Shown: positions 33,401-41,280, numbered from the stretch's first letter. The stretch: 44,943 bases of DNA from JBLHKS01 sp047620505 (GCA_047620505.1 JBLHKS010000037.1:1-44943); one strand, 5' to 3'. Made by a program: numbers and translations. The notes: generated by a model from the sequence alone, not told the origin.

Positions 33401-34475
33401 TCGGGTCATCCAGCTCGACCAGGCAGAAATCCGAAGCCGCGTTTTCGGCCCGATGGATCGCGCCGGAATTAAATTGAGTCAAACCTCCGTCACCGACCTG
33501 ACCGCTCGCCGCGGATCCCGGAGTTCGGCAGCTGCTGTTCTCGAAATTGAAGTAAACGACCATCGAAGGCGCGTTTGCCGGGCTGATTCCGCAGTGCTCG
33601 GCCGTCAAAAAATACGGCTTACTATCGTTGTTCGCGTTGTTGATCAGAGCGCCGGAACAAGTGTCCGTTCCATTCAGCGTGTAAGCGCCGACCGACCGAA
33701 TCTGATCGGCATAGGCCTGAATGAGCGCGCCGACGGTTGGATCGCTGGTGCAGGCGACGTCGATGTTGCACGAGCCCGATGTGTCGCCGCCGATTTTCTC
33801 TGCCTTCAGACCTCGGAAGCCGTGATTCACTTTTGACAGTGTTAGAGCGAGTTGATCGCGCGGCACGCCGGCCGGGAGCACGACTTCGAGCGCGAGTTCG
33901 TCTCCGCGAAAAATCGGAGTCCAGAGCTGACCATGATCTTCGTTGTCGGTCGCCGTGAACTCGCGGTAAGGCCGTTCACTTTCGAGGTCAGGCGGAAAGA
34001 TCGAGAGCTTGCCGCCCTCTGGCATTTCGTAGCGAAGAAATCCCAGGTTGAGCGACTGGGCGCCTGGAGAATTCAGCCTCGCGCGCCAGATCGAGCTGCC
34101 GTCCGGCAACGTCTCCCAGACTCCAGAATCGTTCGGTGTGATTTCGACATCGAGCGCTTCGGCAAATCGGAAAACGCCGTTTCCAATTTTGAGATCGCGC
34201 GTTTCGGCCTTTCGCAGAAGCTCAGCCGTATCGACCATCGGCACAGATTCGGCTTGGATCTGTTCAAGCGGAACAATCACGCCTGCTCGGCTCGCCAGGA
34301 CGGCTGGCGGAAATTGGCGGCTCGGCATTGCCGATTCCGGACGGCTCGATTCAGCTTTTGAACTTGGATTGGCTGACGCGTCGGCGGGCTTTTCAGCTGG
34401 GAATTGAAAAATCAAAAAGACGGCCAAACTCAAAATTAGAAGGATGCCGAATCCTATTTTGCCTTTGCTGGACAT
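30444..34475 (-). CDS. Very large secreted trypsin-like (lysyl-endopeptidase-type) protease with Calx-beta, Ig, Fn3 and IPT/TIG modules
   Basis: The 1343-residue product starts with a membrane/signal helix (IGFGILLILSLAVFLIF). The protease domain (about residues 225-480) shows the catalytic His in YFLTAEHCG, Asp in ASDFCLVELDD and Ser in EGGSSGSPLF, the pattern of lysyl endopeptidase/S1-like enzymes. A Calx-beta domain follows (LTEGNSGTQTMNFTVSL), then a cadherin/Ig-like domain (TGAISWTPPSDGVFTATISA). Next come two related jelly-roll-like units each ending DAGWxDE, a second Ig-like unit, an Fn3 (NSYRIYRSETNDLS) and an IPT/TIG domain (SIDPDRGRLGVVVTITGTNL). The C-terminus has a calcium-loop-like DEDGDGASNGQEFGLGGNPF and a beta segment. 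The ATG at 34475 is preferred over a GTG at 34490. It presumably digests extracellular protein. Confidence 0.85.
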   Translation of the reverse strand: MSSKGKIGFGILLILSLAVFLIFQFPAEKPADASANPSSKAESSRPESAMPSRQFPPAVLASRAGVIVPLEQIQAESVPMVDTAELLRKAETRDLKIGNGVFRFAEALDVEITPNDSGVWETLPDGSSIWRARLNSPGAQSLNLGFLRYEMPEGGKLSIFPPDLESERPYREFTATDNEDHGQLWTPIFRGDELALEVVLPAGVPRDQLALTLSKVNHGFRGLKAEKIGGDTSGSCNIDVACTSDPTVGALIQAYADQIRSVGAYTLNGTDTCSGALINNANNDSKPYFLTAEHCGISPANAPSMVVYFNFENSSCRTPGSAASGQVGDGGLTQFNSGAIHRAENAASDFCLVELDDPIPLAYNVFYSGWDRAFTNGAATGIHHPAVAEKRISFDLDNTVDDGATHVRVLDWDHGTTEGGSSGSPLFNLAGRIIGDLTGGNAACGNDEYDSYGRISVSWTGGGTTATRLSDWLDPLSAGATSLDGVNQDDALSIDDLQLTEGNSGTQTMNFTVSLVRSSNETVTVQYQTFDGTATTPDNDYVTASGPLTFNPSDTSKTVSITINGDTTAEEHENFEVRLSSPTNAVISDGIGVGTINNDDFITPVITSTLSSTGFSGDPFSYQITASNTPSSFAISNEPAGMTVNAGTGAISWTPPSDGVFTATISATNSAGTDNETLTITVSESALQVAIDTSRVFTQSAQTWTLQTTETNDGVDAAQSPAITHDQTAFFETSVTAAAGGDALTFWWKVSSEAGFDKLRFLVNAVLIQEISGEVDWAQVSHALAGGSTSTIRIEYVKDGSVSDGSDAGWVDEFALASDSPGPTFTSASETGGAANEAFSFDVVALGATSFSATGLPTGLGIDSGTGQITGVPTALGQATATITATNGSGSTDQQLLITISPALPDALDFDTTQLTWATSGPQTWFGQSTTNHDGVDAAQSGPISDSETSTLTASMNFDGAQILSFWWKVSSESGFDFLRFNINGTANDSISGEIDWAQKSVITIPSGTQTLTWVYQKDGSASAGSDAGWIDEVVLTYKLAAPGSFSATNGTIHNLIRLNWDAVGSANSYRIYRSETNDLSTAPRIVTIPAGTLTYDDTSAVVGTSYFYWVRAHNAADQLGAAATDTGLIAPDGPMTVASIDPDRGRLGVVVTITGTNLDKTRSVKFGAIDAVFAVVSPTEITATVPSGASTGPITLTNNTDSSNTPTFSIEQTFSEWLAAQAVAAGAVLAPGTVEELAARDEDGDGASNGQEFGLGGNPFVADGEFLRSQIDDSVSPPVIRFNRAIAHLNYEIQTSTTLAEGSWVTRETNPGTVGTLVAVQLQAAWSAGGKLFARVEVSGFE

Positions 34476-34520
34476 CGCCAAGGCTATCACGATCGCCCGG
34501 CGTGCGCGAGAGTTTAGAGC

Positions 34521-36272
34521 CTACAGATAGAAGTAGTGATTCAGCGGCGGCTTCGGAAAATAGGGCAGGTTGATCGTCCAGATCAGAATCAAGACGTTTA
34601 CGATCGCGAGGGCGATCATCGCTCCAACCGCGATGCTGGACTTCAATCGGTTCTCGCGAAAACGATCGAGGCCGAAGCAAGTGAGGGCGATCAAACTCGG
34701 CAGGATCGGCCCCATCAACCTGGGTAGAAACGGAGCCTGACTCGCGACGAGGAGAAGCGTGTGAAGGACCGCCCAGAGGCCGAGAATGACGATCGGCCGC
34801 CAGGTTCCTGGTTTCCAGCGCAGAAAAAACCAGCCGATAACCAGGATTTGCACAGCGGCGATCATCGCGATTCGAAACCATTCCAAAGTCCACTGCCCGA
34901 TGTGGTCTTTGCGCTTCTCATAGGCTAAGCCGAAGTTGTGGGCGAGGTCGCATTCGACGTAAAGCCAGGCGATGAACAGCCCGGGGATGACGGCGATTTT
35001 TGCGACTGTCAGGATGTGATCGACGAGCATGAAGCGCTTTTCGCGGATCCAATCGCAGAACGGAGCCATGCCGATGAGAAAGGCCGCGTAGACGAATCCT
35101 GGTGGTCGGACGAGGATCAATGGAGCGACGAGAAGCGCTAAGCCAAGCGTATTCCAAAACGAGCGTCGCTGAGAGCGCGCGACCAACAGGCAAAGCATGG
35201 CCGTTACCAAAAACAGCCCAGCCTGATCCGTGGTTGGTCTGGCGAACGTCCTCAGAAAAATGAAGTGGCAGGCGAAGAGCAGGGTCCCGATCGTCGAGAT
35301 CGGCCAGGACAATCGCAGTTGTCGGCTCAGCAGCTGCTGGATGAGGAGCAGGGTCGCGAAACTGATCAGGGCATTGAACAAAAGGTAGGCGTCGTGCATC
35401 TCCATGCCTGCGATCATCAAGACCGTTAGGGCAGCCGGCACGAGCGCGACGTGGGCGTGCTGGTACTTGTGGAGCTGCTCCTCCATTTGCGGCCGATCGC
35501 TCGGATTCCTCCACCAGTCGGCCATGAAATTCGCGGCCTGGCCGTAACGATCGGGATCAAAATTTCCGTAGTGATTGCTGATGCGCTGCTGCCAGCCTAG
35601 CCAACTGGTCAGGAGCGCGCAGAATCCCAGAAAAATCAGCCACGGCCAGATCGTAGGGCGAATCCAGAGGACGAGCGGCAAGCTAAGCCCGACGACGATC
35701 CAGAGCCAGAGCAGCGGTTTCCAGCTCGCTTGGTAGAGCAGAATCATCTGGGGGAAACCGTCGACAGCTTCCGAGCAGAGGTTGGTCGTCAGGTCGAGTT
35801 CGGGTAGGATCGGCGTCTTGCTGGCTTTCATCTTCTTGACGCTCGGCGCGACGTCCTTGGGCGAGTCGAGCAGCTCGAATTTCACCTGAATCCGATCACC
35901 CTTTTTCACCGGCTTGATGAACTCCAAAGTTGCGTCGAGGCCATAGCCGATTTCGTCTGTCGAGCCGAGCGAGAGCGGACTCGATTCGTTCACCGCGCTG
36001 AGCCGGATTCTGTGCTTCGGGTCCCGGTTCAAAACGCGGAAGTGCACACCCCGGAGATGGTCCGCTGGCGCATTGAACCGGATGAAAAGCGGATCCTGAC
36101 CGAACTCAAAAAGCTGTTCGGGATTGTCCCCGACCAGGTCCATGTAAACCGGCCAGGGAGCATTCTGGCTCTTCAAGGCTCGCACGGAAATCAGCGCGAG
36201 AATGGCAAAGGCGACAAACGCGGCCACAGCTGGCCAGGCGCGTTGGAGACAGGATTCAGGACTGGCGGACAT
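34521..36272 (-). CDS. Polytopic membrane protein, possibly a GT-C-type glycosyltransferase
   Basis: The 583-residue product has one N-terminal helix, a soluble beta-rich region of about 130 residues (residues ~40-180), and about ten hydrophobic segments after it. The soluble part precedes a helix (LLWLWIVVGLSLPLVLWI). The segment YGNFDPDRYGQAANFMADWW before further helices resembles the acidic periplasmic loop of GT-C glycosyltransferases, but no clear DxD or other family signature is seen. I do not assign a function. It lies 45 bases below the large protease start, with a WD40 gene just upstream on the same strand; all three could be one transcript. Confidence 0.65.
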   Translation of the reverse strand: MSASPESCLQRAWPAVAAFVAFAILALISVRALKSQNAPWPVYMDLVGDNPEQLFEFGQDPLFIRFNAPADHLRGVHFRVLNRDPKHRIRLSAVNESSPLSLGSTDEIGYGLDATLEFIKPVKKGDRIQVKFELLDSPKDVAPSVKKMKASKTPILPELDLTTNLCSEAVDGFPQMILLYQASWKPLLWLWIVVGLSLPLVLWIRPTIWPWLIFLGFCALLTSWLGWQQRISNHYGNFDPDRYGQAANFMADWWRNPSDRPQMEEQLHKYQHAHVALVPAALTVLMIAGMEMHDAYLLFNALISFATLLLIQQLLSRQLRLSWPISTIGTLLFACHFIFLRTFARPTTDQAGLFLVTAMLCLLVARSQRRSFWNTLGLALLVAPLILVRPPGFVYAAFLIGMAPFCDWIREKRFMLVDHILTVAKIAVIPGLFIAWLYVECDLAHNFGLAYEKRKDHIGQWTLEWFRIAMIAAVQILVIGWFFLRWKPGTWRPIVILGLWAVLHTLLLVASQAPFLPRLMGPILPSLIALTCFGLDRFRENRLKSSIAVGAMIALAIVNVLILIWTINLPYFPKPPLNHYFYL

Positions 36273-36293
36273 GCCTTTAACGAAGGAAAAATC

Positions 36294-37379
36294 TCAGGGT
36301 TTCAGATCGTAAACCTTTGGGCCCTGGCTGCTTCCCGCAGCGCGGCTGAGGTCGGAGGAAAAATTCAAATTGAAAAGAAATTTCGCTTCAAGAATCACAA
36401 TCGGTTTTCCGGACGCGAAGTCCGCTACCTCGATAAATTTTGTTCCGCATCGTGCGATCTTTTTTCCATCTGCCGAGATCGCCACGCTGTTGGCACCGCG
36501 ATTGGCCTTGTCCCATTTGAAGAGTTCTTCGGTCTCCCCGGAATCAAAGCGGATTCGATGAATGCCGGACGAGGTCACGCCGAAAAGATCACTGGAAGCC
36601 GGATCAAACATCATCGCGCGCGGACGAACCCGGGATTTGGTCATATCGATTCGCTTCACCTCTTTGCCATCGCCAGTGGATCGGAAGACGAGCGCGCGGG
36701 TGACCTCCTCATGCCTCACGGAGTCACCGTCTTGAACGTATTTTCCAACGCGATTCTCGAATCCTGCGATCAAGCCGCCGTCCGAGGAAAGCGCGATCAA
36801 GTTCAACGCCGAGTCTTCGATCGACCATTTTTTCTTGCCGGTTTTCGTATCCCAGCACGCGAGTTCGCCGCCATCCTTCACGGTGATTTTGCCGAACGTG
36901 CGTTCGTTCGCGAGAACCGAAAATGCCGCAGTGCCGTCTGGCGAAAGACGGACGAGGACGCCGTAACCGTTGGGGCCGTCGGCGATTTTCCCGCCGGTCT
37001 CGATTGGCTTGGCGAGCGGCTTTCCGTTAGCCGTCCAGAACTTCAACAGTCCGTTCTCCGTGCTTGCGCTGGCGATTGTTGTCCCGCCTTCATCGTAAGC
37101 AACCCAGTCCGGAGCCGATCCTTCGTGGGAACCGAGGATTTCCCGAATTTTCCCGCTCGCGGCATCCCAGAGAACCACATCGCCGCCGCGTTTTGATTCG
37201 ACTCCGTCTACCCGGAACGTGACCACTCCGGTCCCGCCAGCGATCGATTTTCCATCCGGCGAAAACGCGAACGAATTGAATCCTCCGTGATTTTCGGGGC
37301 GATCGAGTTCGAGCTGAGCGTGAAGTGGCGCGCCAAAAGCAAAACCAATCAGCGCGAAAATCAGGAGGGTGAACTTCAT
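36294..37379 (-). CDS. Exported WD40-repeat protein
   Basis: The 361-residue product has a signal peptide (LLIFALIGFAFGAPLHA). WD40-like blades follow: FNSFAFSPDGKSIAGGTG, DVVLWDAASGKIREI, IASASTENGLLKFWT, GVLVRLSPDGTAAFSVL, LIALSSDGGLIAGF, NSVAISADGKKIARCG. It is probably a periplasmic beta-propeller involved in binding. No enzymatic domain is present. It shares strand and close spacing (21 bp) with the polytopic membrane protein downstream. Confidence 0.8.
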   Translation of the reverse strand: MKFTLLIFALIGFAFGAPLHAQLELDRPENHGGFNSFAFSPDGKSIAGGTGVVTFRVDGVESKRGGDVVLWDAASGKIREILGSHEGSAPDWVAYDEGGTTIASASTENGLLKFWTANGKPLAKPIETGGKIADGPNGYGVLVRLSPDGTAAFSVLANERTFGKITVKDGGELACWDTKTGKKKWSIEDSALNLIALSSDGGLIAGFENRVGKYVQDGDSVRHEEVTRALVFRSTGDGKEVKRIDMTKSRVRPRAMMFDPASSDLFGVTSSGIHRIRFDSGETEELFKWDKANRGANSVAISADGKKIARCGTKFIEVADFASGKPIVILEAKFLFNLNFSSDLSRAAGSSQGPKVYDLKP

Positions 37380-37474
37380 GAGTAAATCGTGTGGCGCCGG
37401 GGTGAGAATCGCCAGTCATGATTTTGGCTGATTTACTTGCAAACCCGGCAGCCGGATTCTAACAGCACTCTATC

Positions 37475-38062
37475 GTGAAATACCCCATCGATCTCCGCTT
37501 CAAGTTAATGGCCTTGGCTAACCAGGTCTCTGCTACCGACGCCGACGGCAATCTCGTCTGCTATGTTAAGCAGAAAATGTTCAAGCTCAAAGAGCACGTC
37601 AACGTGTTCACTGATCTCGAAATGAAGCAGCCGCTCTGCGACATCAAAGCGGATCGCGTGATCGATTGGTCCGCAAAATACACTTTCACCGGAACGGACG
37701 GGACGGTCATTGGTCACGTCGCGCGCTCCGGCGGACGTTCGCTCTGGAAAGCGCACTACGAAATTTTCGATGCGGAAGACAACCACATCATGAAGATCCG
37801 GGAAGAGAATCCGTGGTCGAAATTCTTCGATGGACTGCTGGGCCAGATTCCGGTGATCAACATCCTGACCGGAATGTGGCTTCACCCGAAATACCTCGTC
37901 TCGAACATGGCGGATGAGCCAATTTTCAGGATAACGAAACAGCGCGCTTTCTTCGAAGGAAAATTCACGATCGACGAGCTGAAAGACGTTCAGGAAGCGA
38001 CCGACATGCAGGCGTTGCTTGCGATGTTGATGATGTTGCTGCTTGAGCGAACGCGCGGCTGA
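37475..38062 (+). CDS. LURP-one-related (tubby-like fold) protein
   Basis: The 195-residue cytoplasmic protein begins MKYPIDLRFKLMALANQVSA and continues through FKLKEHVNVFTD, WSAKYTFTGTDGTVIGHVAR and GRSLWKAHYEIFD. This is the repeated strand-turn-strand layout of LURP-one-related/phospholipid-scramblase-like barrels. The end (QALLAMLMMLLLERTRG) is hydrophobic. The start codon is GTG at 37475, with a TTGCAA hexamer at 37437-37442 and TAACAG 17 bases later, giving almost no leader. Function in bacteria is unknown. Confidence 0.7.
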   Translation: MKYPIDLRFKLMALANQVSATDADGNLVCYVKQKMFKLKEHVNVFTDLEMKQPLCDIKADRVIDWSAKYTFTGTDGTVIGHVARSGGRSLWKAHYEIFDAEDNHIMKIREENPWSKFFDGLLGQIPVINILTGMWLHPKYLVSNMADEPIFRITKQRAFFEGKFTIDELKDVQEATDMQALLAMLMMLLLERTRG

Positions 38063-38071
38063 AGGAACCGG

Positions 38072-38737
38072 TCACTCGACCGGCTCGCTCGGCATCGGCT
38101 GAAACACGATCGCCCATTTGTCAGGCTGGAGTTTTGCTCCGGCGAGGTCAGCCACGTATCCCAGCACCGTCGACATCGGCACGTCGTCGAGGCGAAAAGT
38201 GATCGAGGTTTCTGGATCGATTCCAGCAGCGAGGACGAAATTCAGGCCAACTTTTTCCGGATCGATTTCAGCACTGCGCGAAGCGAGAAAACCGACCACG
38301 TCCGCCAAGGAAGTGTCGTTGAATTCGATCTGCGCGAGGTGGAGTCCACGGGCTTTGACGATCAGATCGGGCGCAGCCTTTCTCTTTTTCGGTGCCGCTT
38401 CTGCGTCGCGCTCCTGAATGTAGATCACGCCGTTCTTAATGTTATAATCAGCTCCGGCAGCCTCGATTACGTAGCCCAGAACTGCGCTAACCGGCACGTT
38501 GTTCAAATCCAGAGTGATCGGAGTTTCCGCGTCGACTTTCGGGTCGAGCAGGATGTTCAGAGATCGGCCATTCGGATCGATTTCCGCGCTTTTCGATCGA
38601 ATGAAATCGAGCGCAAGCGACAGCGGCGTGTCGTCGAATTCCACGGACTCAATAAGGCGAGGACCGGCGGCCATCGCGCCGAGGGGAGCTGCGATGAGGA
38701 TGGCAGCGATCGAAATGAGGTTGCGGAGATTGGCCAT
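38072..38737 (-). CDS. Exported protein of two tandem STN/secretin-N-like domains
   Basis: The 221-residue product has a signal peptide (LISIAAILIAAPLGAMAAG) and then two copies of one domain. Copy one reads SAEIDPNGRSLNILLDPKVD, NNVPVSAVLGYVIEAAGA; copy two SAEIDPEKVGLNFVLAAGID, DDVPMSTVLGYVADLAGA. Each has the VPVSxVLGYV pattern of the secretin/TonB short N-terminal domain. No secretin or TonB-receptor body follows, so it is a stand-alone periplasmic module, perhaps interacting with a secretion or uptake machine. Its stop lies 10 bp from the convergent LURP-like gene stop. Confidence 0.75.
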   Translation of the reverse strand: MANLRNLISIAAILIAAPLGAMAAGPRLIESVEFDDTPLSLALDFIRSKSAEIDPNGRSLNILLDPKVDAETPITLDLNNVPVSAVLGYVIEAAGADYNIKNGVIYIQERDAEAAPKKRKAAPDLIVKARGLHLAQIEFNDTSLADVVGFLASRSAEIDPEKVGLNFVLAAGIDPETSITFRLDDVPMSTVLGYVADLAGAKLQPDKWAIVFQPMPSEPVE

Positions 38738-38823
38738 AAATCAATAAATCGCGCTCTGGAGCGAATTGGGATCAAAAGAATTCTCTCGTGCTCACGCCGG
38801 GTGCCTGTGATTAGCTCTGGCCG

Positions 38824-39534
38824 ATGTTCAACCCAAACGGGCCAACGTTTCGAGAGCAAGTTCGTCAGGCGCTGAGTTCGACGCAGCGCGGCTACGATCT
38901 GCTGGCACCGAAATTCGAATTCACGCCGTATCGGACGCCCGACTGGATGCTCGACTCGGTGGCGAAAATCCTCAGCCGCAGCGAGCCGTTCGACTCGGCG
39001 CTCGACGTCTGCTGCGGGACGGGCGCGGGGATGCGGATGCTTCGGCCGCTGGCGCAGGAGCGCGTCGTCGGGATCGATTTCAGCGAGGGGATGCTCGCTG
39101 AGGGCCAGCAGCTGCTGGGGGATTCGGCGGGCGACGCGGAACTCGAATTCGTCCACGGCGACGCGCTGGGGATGAGCTTCGAAAGCCAGTTTGACGTCGC
39201 GACCTGCTTCGGCGCGCTCGGCCACATCGTCGGCAAGAACACCGAGCCGTTTCTCCAACGCGTTCGCGCGGCGCTGAAGCCCGGCGGCCGCTTCATTTTC
39301 ATCTCCGGCTATCGACCGAGCGCGTTCTCGCTCGCGTTCTGGTTTTCCCACGGCTTCAATCTGGCGATGCGGATTCGCAATCTGTTAGTCAGGCCGAAAT
39401 TCATCATGTTCTACCTGACCTTTCTGCTGCCGAAAATCCAGCGGACGCTGGAGGCGAATGGGTTTCGAGTCGAAGTCGAAGCGCCGGAAGAGCTTGGGCG
39501 TTACCGGATTGTGGTCGCGACGCGAGTCGATTGA
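38824..39534 (+). CDS. Class I SAM-dependent methyltransferase
   Basis: The 236-residue product has motif I ALDVCCGTGAGMRML, post-I VVGIDFSEGML, motif II-like DVATCFGALGHI and motif III ALKPGGRFIFISGY. After the domain there is a hydrophobic segment (FSLAFWFSHGFNLAMRI, FIMFYLTFLLPKI) that may sit in or on the membrane, as in methyltransferases acting on quinones or lipids. The target is unknown. The region after it is a 500-bp gap with a candidate RNA. Confidence 0.85.
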   Translation: MFNPNGPTFREQVRQALSSTQRGYDLLAPKFEFTPYRTPDWMLDSVAKILSRSEPFDSALDVCCGTGAGMRMLRPLAQERVVGIDFSEGMLAEGQQLLGDSAGDAELEFVHGDALGMSFESQFDVATCFGALGHIVGKNTEPFLQRVRAALKPGGRFIFISGYRPSAFSLAFWFSHGFNLAMRIRNLLVRPKFIMFYLTFLLPKIQRTLEANGFRVEVEAPEELGRYRIVVATRVD

Positions 39535-39734
39535 TTTGGTTCGAAATTCCGGATCAGAAACTCGGCCTGAGTCCCGGTTGAATCCGCAAGCCGAGGAAAA
39601 CGTCATTCTGATTGACAGAATCGTTTCAAATCGCCAAAATGGGCGTCCTCGGAAACGAGTGTTCTTTGACAAGTGTTAGACTCAGAATTTTTGGATTTCG
39701 ATCCTTTCCTGCTGTGTTCGCCAATTATATGACT
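39535..39734. other. Non-coding leader region of a candidate RNA
   Basis: No gene is seen here. A consensus TTGACA hexamer lies at 39666-39671 but has no good -10 at 16-18 bases. A TTATAT/TATATG element lies near 39725-39731, ahead of the candidate structured RNA. Confidence 0.3.
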
Positions 39735-39957
39735 TTGATGGGCCCGAACCAATATGCCACTTACGGGAGGTTAGTCAGTTGATTGATGTCAGGCCTTCGT
39801 TGGAAGGCAGATGTCATCTCGGCAGCCCCCCACCTATTGAGGTAGGGAACGTGGTTCCTGACGTCATGGTCGGCACAAGTGGGTTAACTCAAGCGCCCGG
39901 ACAATCGCTATTCAGCTCGCCATGCGAAGCTGATGATCGTCCGTGGCGCTTAATTTT
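39735..39957 (+). ncRNA. Candidate structured RNA (6S-like size; family not proven)
   Basis: About 220 bases of plus-strand sequence fold into nested long-range pairs. GGGC at 39740-39743 pairs with GCCC at 39894-39897. CCACTT (39757-39762) pairs with AAGTGG (39877-39882). TGATGTCAGG (39784-39793) pairs with CCTGACGTCA (39857-39866) with one G-U. Inside this are hairpins GCCTTC/GAAGGC (39793-39808) and CCCACCT-ATTG-AGGTAGGG (39829-39847, one bulged A). A terminator closes the unit. Ends, size and the central pairing pattern recall a 6S-type RNA, but I do not see diagnostic conserved motifs, and tmRNA, RNase P and SRP motifs are absent. No open frame fills the region. Confidence 0.45.
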
Positions 39958-39958
39958 T
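39918..39958 (+). terminator. Intrinsic terminator of the candidate RNA
   Basis: CGCCATG (39918-39924) pairs with CGTGGCG (39942-39948) in a 7-bp stem with one G-U. CTTAATTTTT follows directly. No protein gene on the plus strand ends nearby except the methyltransferase 400 bases away, so this supports a separate short transcript. Confidence 0.55.
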
Positions 39959-40033
39959 GGGACTGTGGACTTCGTGGACGGTGGACTGTGGTTTTCTGAA
40001 TTCTACAGTCCACTGTCTACAGTCTACAGTCCC
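39959..40033. repeat. REP-like imperfect inverted repeat of GACTGT(G/A) units
   Basis: Two arms of about 32 bases face each other around an 11-base loop (39992-40002). Both arms are made of near-repeats of GACTGTGG on the left and its complement CTACAGTC or CCACTGTC on the right. The arms end at GGGACTGT and ACAGTCCC. It sits between the candidate RNA and the stop of the channel-like gene at 40036, and would form a stable hairpin in a transcript from either strand. Confidence 0.75.
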
Positions 40034-40035
40034 CC

Positions 40036-41280
40036 CTACCGAATCACCTTTCGACTGAAAGCGACGATAAACAGCCCCCAGAGAAGCGTCCCCATCAACG
40101 CTTCGAGCGCAAGCGGGCCGAGGAGCCAGCCTTGCGCGCCGCGGAGATGCTCGCCGGTGAATCCGGCCGTGAAAACCGAGACGCTGGTCATCAACGCGAA
40201 CAACCCGCGATTGGCGATGTGGTCCTCGCCCAGCTCCGGGATGGGCGGCTGGGGATCCTGGAAATTATCGTAACCGCCGACGTAAATTCCGGCGAAAAGC
40301 AGGATCATGACCGCGGCCGAAAAAATCGCTCGAAACGGGCGGGCGCCGTAGCCGCAGCCGAGGTCGAGGAAGAGAAAACTGCAGAGTTTCCCGAGCGGTC
40401 GCCAGGCGGGGAGTGCGCGGCGCTTGTTGACTTTGAAGCGGTAAAACGCCCAGTCTTCGGCGTCGTAGCGATTGAGGTGTTGGAAGTTGTTTTTGAGCGA
40501 ACCGTACTCCTCAGCCGCGTCCTCGTGCTTGCCGGCTTCTTCGGCCTGGATGCGTCCGGCGAGCTGCTCCGGTTTGATCAGAACGCGATTGAACAACGCG
40601 TTTCGGAACGCGAAAACCTGCTTCGGGCCTTGTTCGATCGTTTCGAGATAAACGACGTCGTGGAGCTTCGATTTCGAAAAATCGGTCAGGCCGTCGAAAC
40701 GGCTGCGGGAGAATTCGAGCTTCTTGGTAACCGTCGAGCCGCGGAACAGAAAATCGCCTTTGAAGCGGCAATCGGTCGCGACGAAACCCTCGTCGGCGTG
40801 AAAGCTGCGGAAATCGGCCGTGCCGCCGAACTCGGTTTTGTGAAATTCGACCCAGTCTGAAAACCGCGCGTCCCAGGTTTTTACGCCGCCGCGCAGTTTC
40901 ACCTGGTTAAGCCGGAACGACGCGACCGCTTTGATTCGGTCAAGTTGCAGCTGGCCGCTCACCTGAGTTTTGAGGAGGTCGACCAGGTTCAAAGTCGAAC
41001 GTCGCATGTCGAGATTTCCTTCGATCACGGATTCGCCGATGTGCAATCGCTTCAACTGACATCCCTGAAGCGTTAGGCCCTTCTTGAAATTCGCCTTCAG
41101 GATTTTGCAGTTTTCGAGCTCCACGTTCTGGAACGAAACCGCCTCTTCGAAGTCGCCTTCCAGCGTCAACCTCCGGACAGAGACGTTTTGCAGAGCCTTG
41201 CCGGTCGCCAGCAGCTGCTGGGCTTCTTCCGGCGTAATTTCCTTACGTTCGGACTGAGATTGCGAAGTTGAGTTGGTCAT
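40036..41280 (-). CDS. Pentapeptide-repeat-like protein with C-terminal channel-like membrane domain
   Basis: The 414-residue product begins with a soluble region. A long pentapeptide-like beta-solenoid follows (residues ~30-230): ENCKILKANFKKGLTLQGCQ, TAD-F-RS..F-VATDCRF, GLTDFSKSKLHDVV. A helical linker follows (HEDAAEEYGSLKNNFQHLNR). The C-terminus has two membrane helices flanking a re-entrant-like stretch (GLFALMTSVSVFTAGFTG to LLGPLALEALMGTLLWGLFIVAFSRKVI). The arrangement and the GLF...R ending resemble two-helix potassium-channel modules, but the selectivity filter TVGYGD is not present (SVSVFTAGF). It starts inside the preceding gene's stop (4-bp overlap, ATGA), so it is coupled to the unknown gene upstream. 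Confidence 0.75.
   Translation of the reverse strand: MTNSTSQSQSERKEITPEEAQQLLATGKALQNVSVRRLTLEGDFEEAVSFQNVELENCKILKANFKKGLTLQGCQLKRLHIGESVIEGNLDMRRSTLNLVDLLKTQVSGQLQLDRIKAVASFRLNQVKLRGGVKTWDARFSDWVEFHKTEFGGTADFRSFHADEGFVATDCRFKGDFLFRGSTVTKKLEFSRSRFDGLTDFSKSKLHDVVYLETIEQGPKQVFAFRNALFNRVLIKPEQLAGRIQAEEAGKHEDAAEEYGSLKNNFQHLNRYDAEDWAFYRFKVNKRRALPAWRPLGKLCSFLFLDLGCGYGARPFRAIFSAAVMILLFAGIYVGGYDNFQDPQPPIPELGEDHIANRGLFALMTSVSVFTAGFTGEHLRGAQGWLLGPLALEALMGTLLWGLFIVAFSRKVIR

Noticed and set aside
39735..39957. tmRNA, RNase P or SRP RNA
   Set aside because: None of their diagnostic motifs (tRNA-like ACCA end, P4 GAGGAAAGTCC, GGTCAGG...GGAAGGAAGCAGC) is present; only the size and stem agree with 6S.
40132..40860. 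A 242-codon plus-strand open frame
   Set aside because: Antisense to the pentapeptide/channel gene, which overlaps correctly with its operon neighbour.
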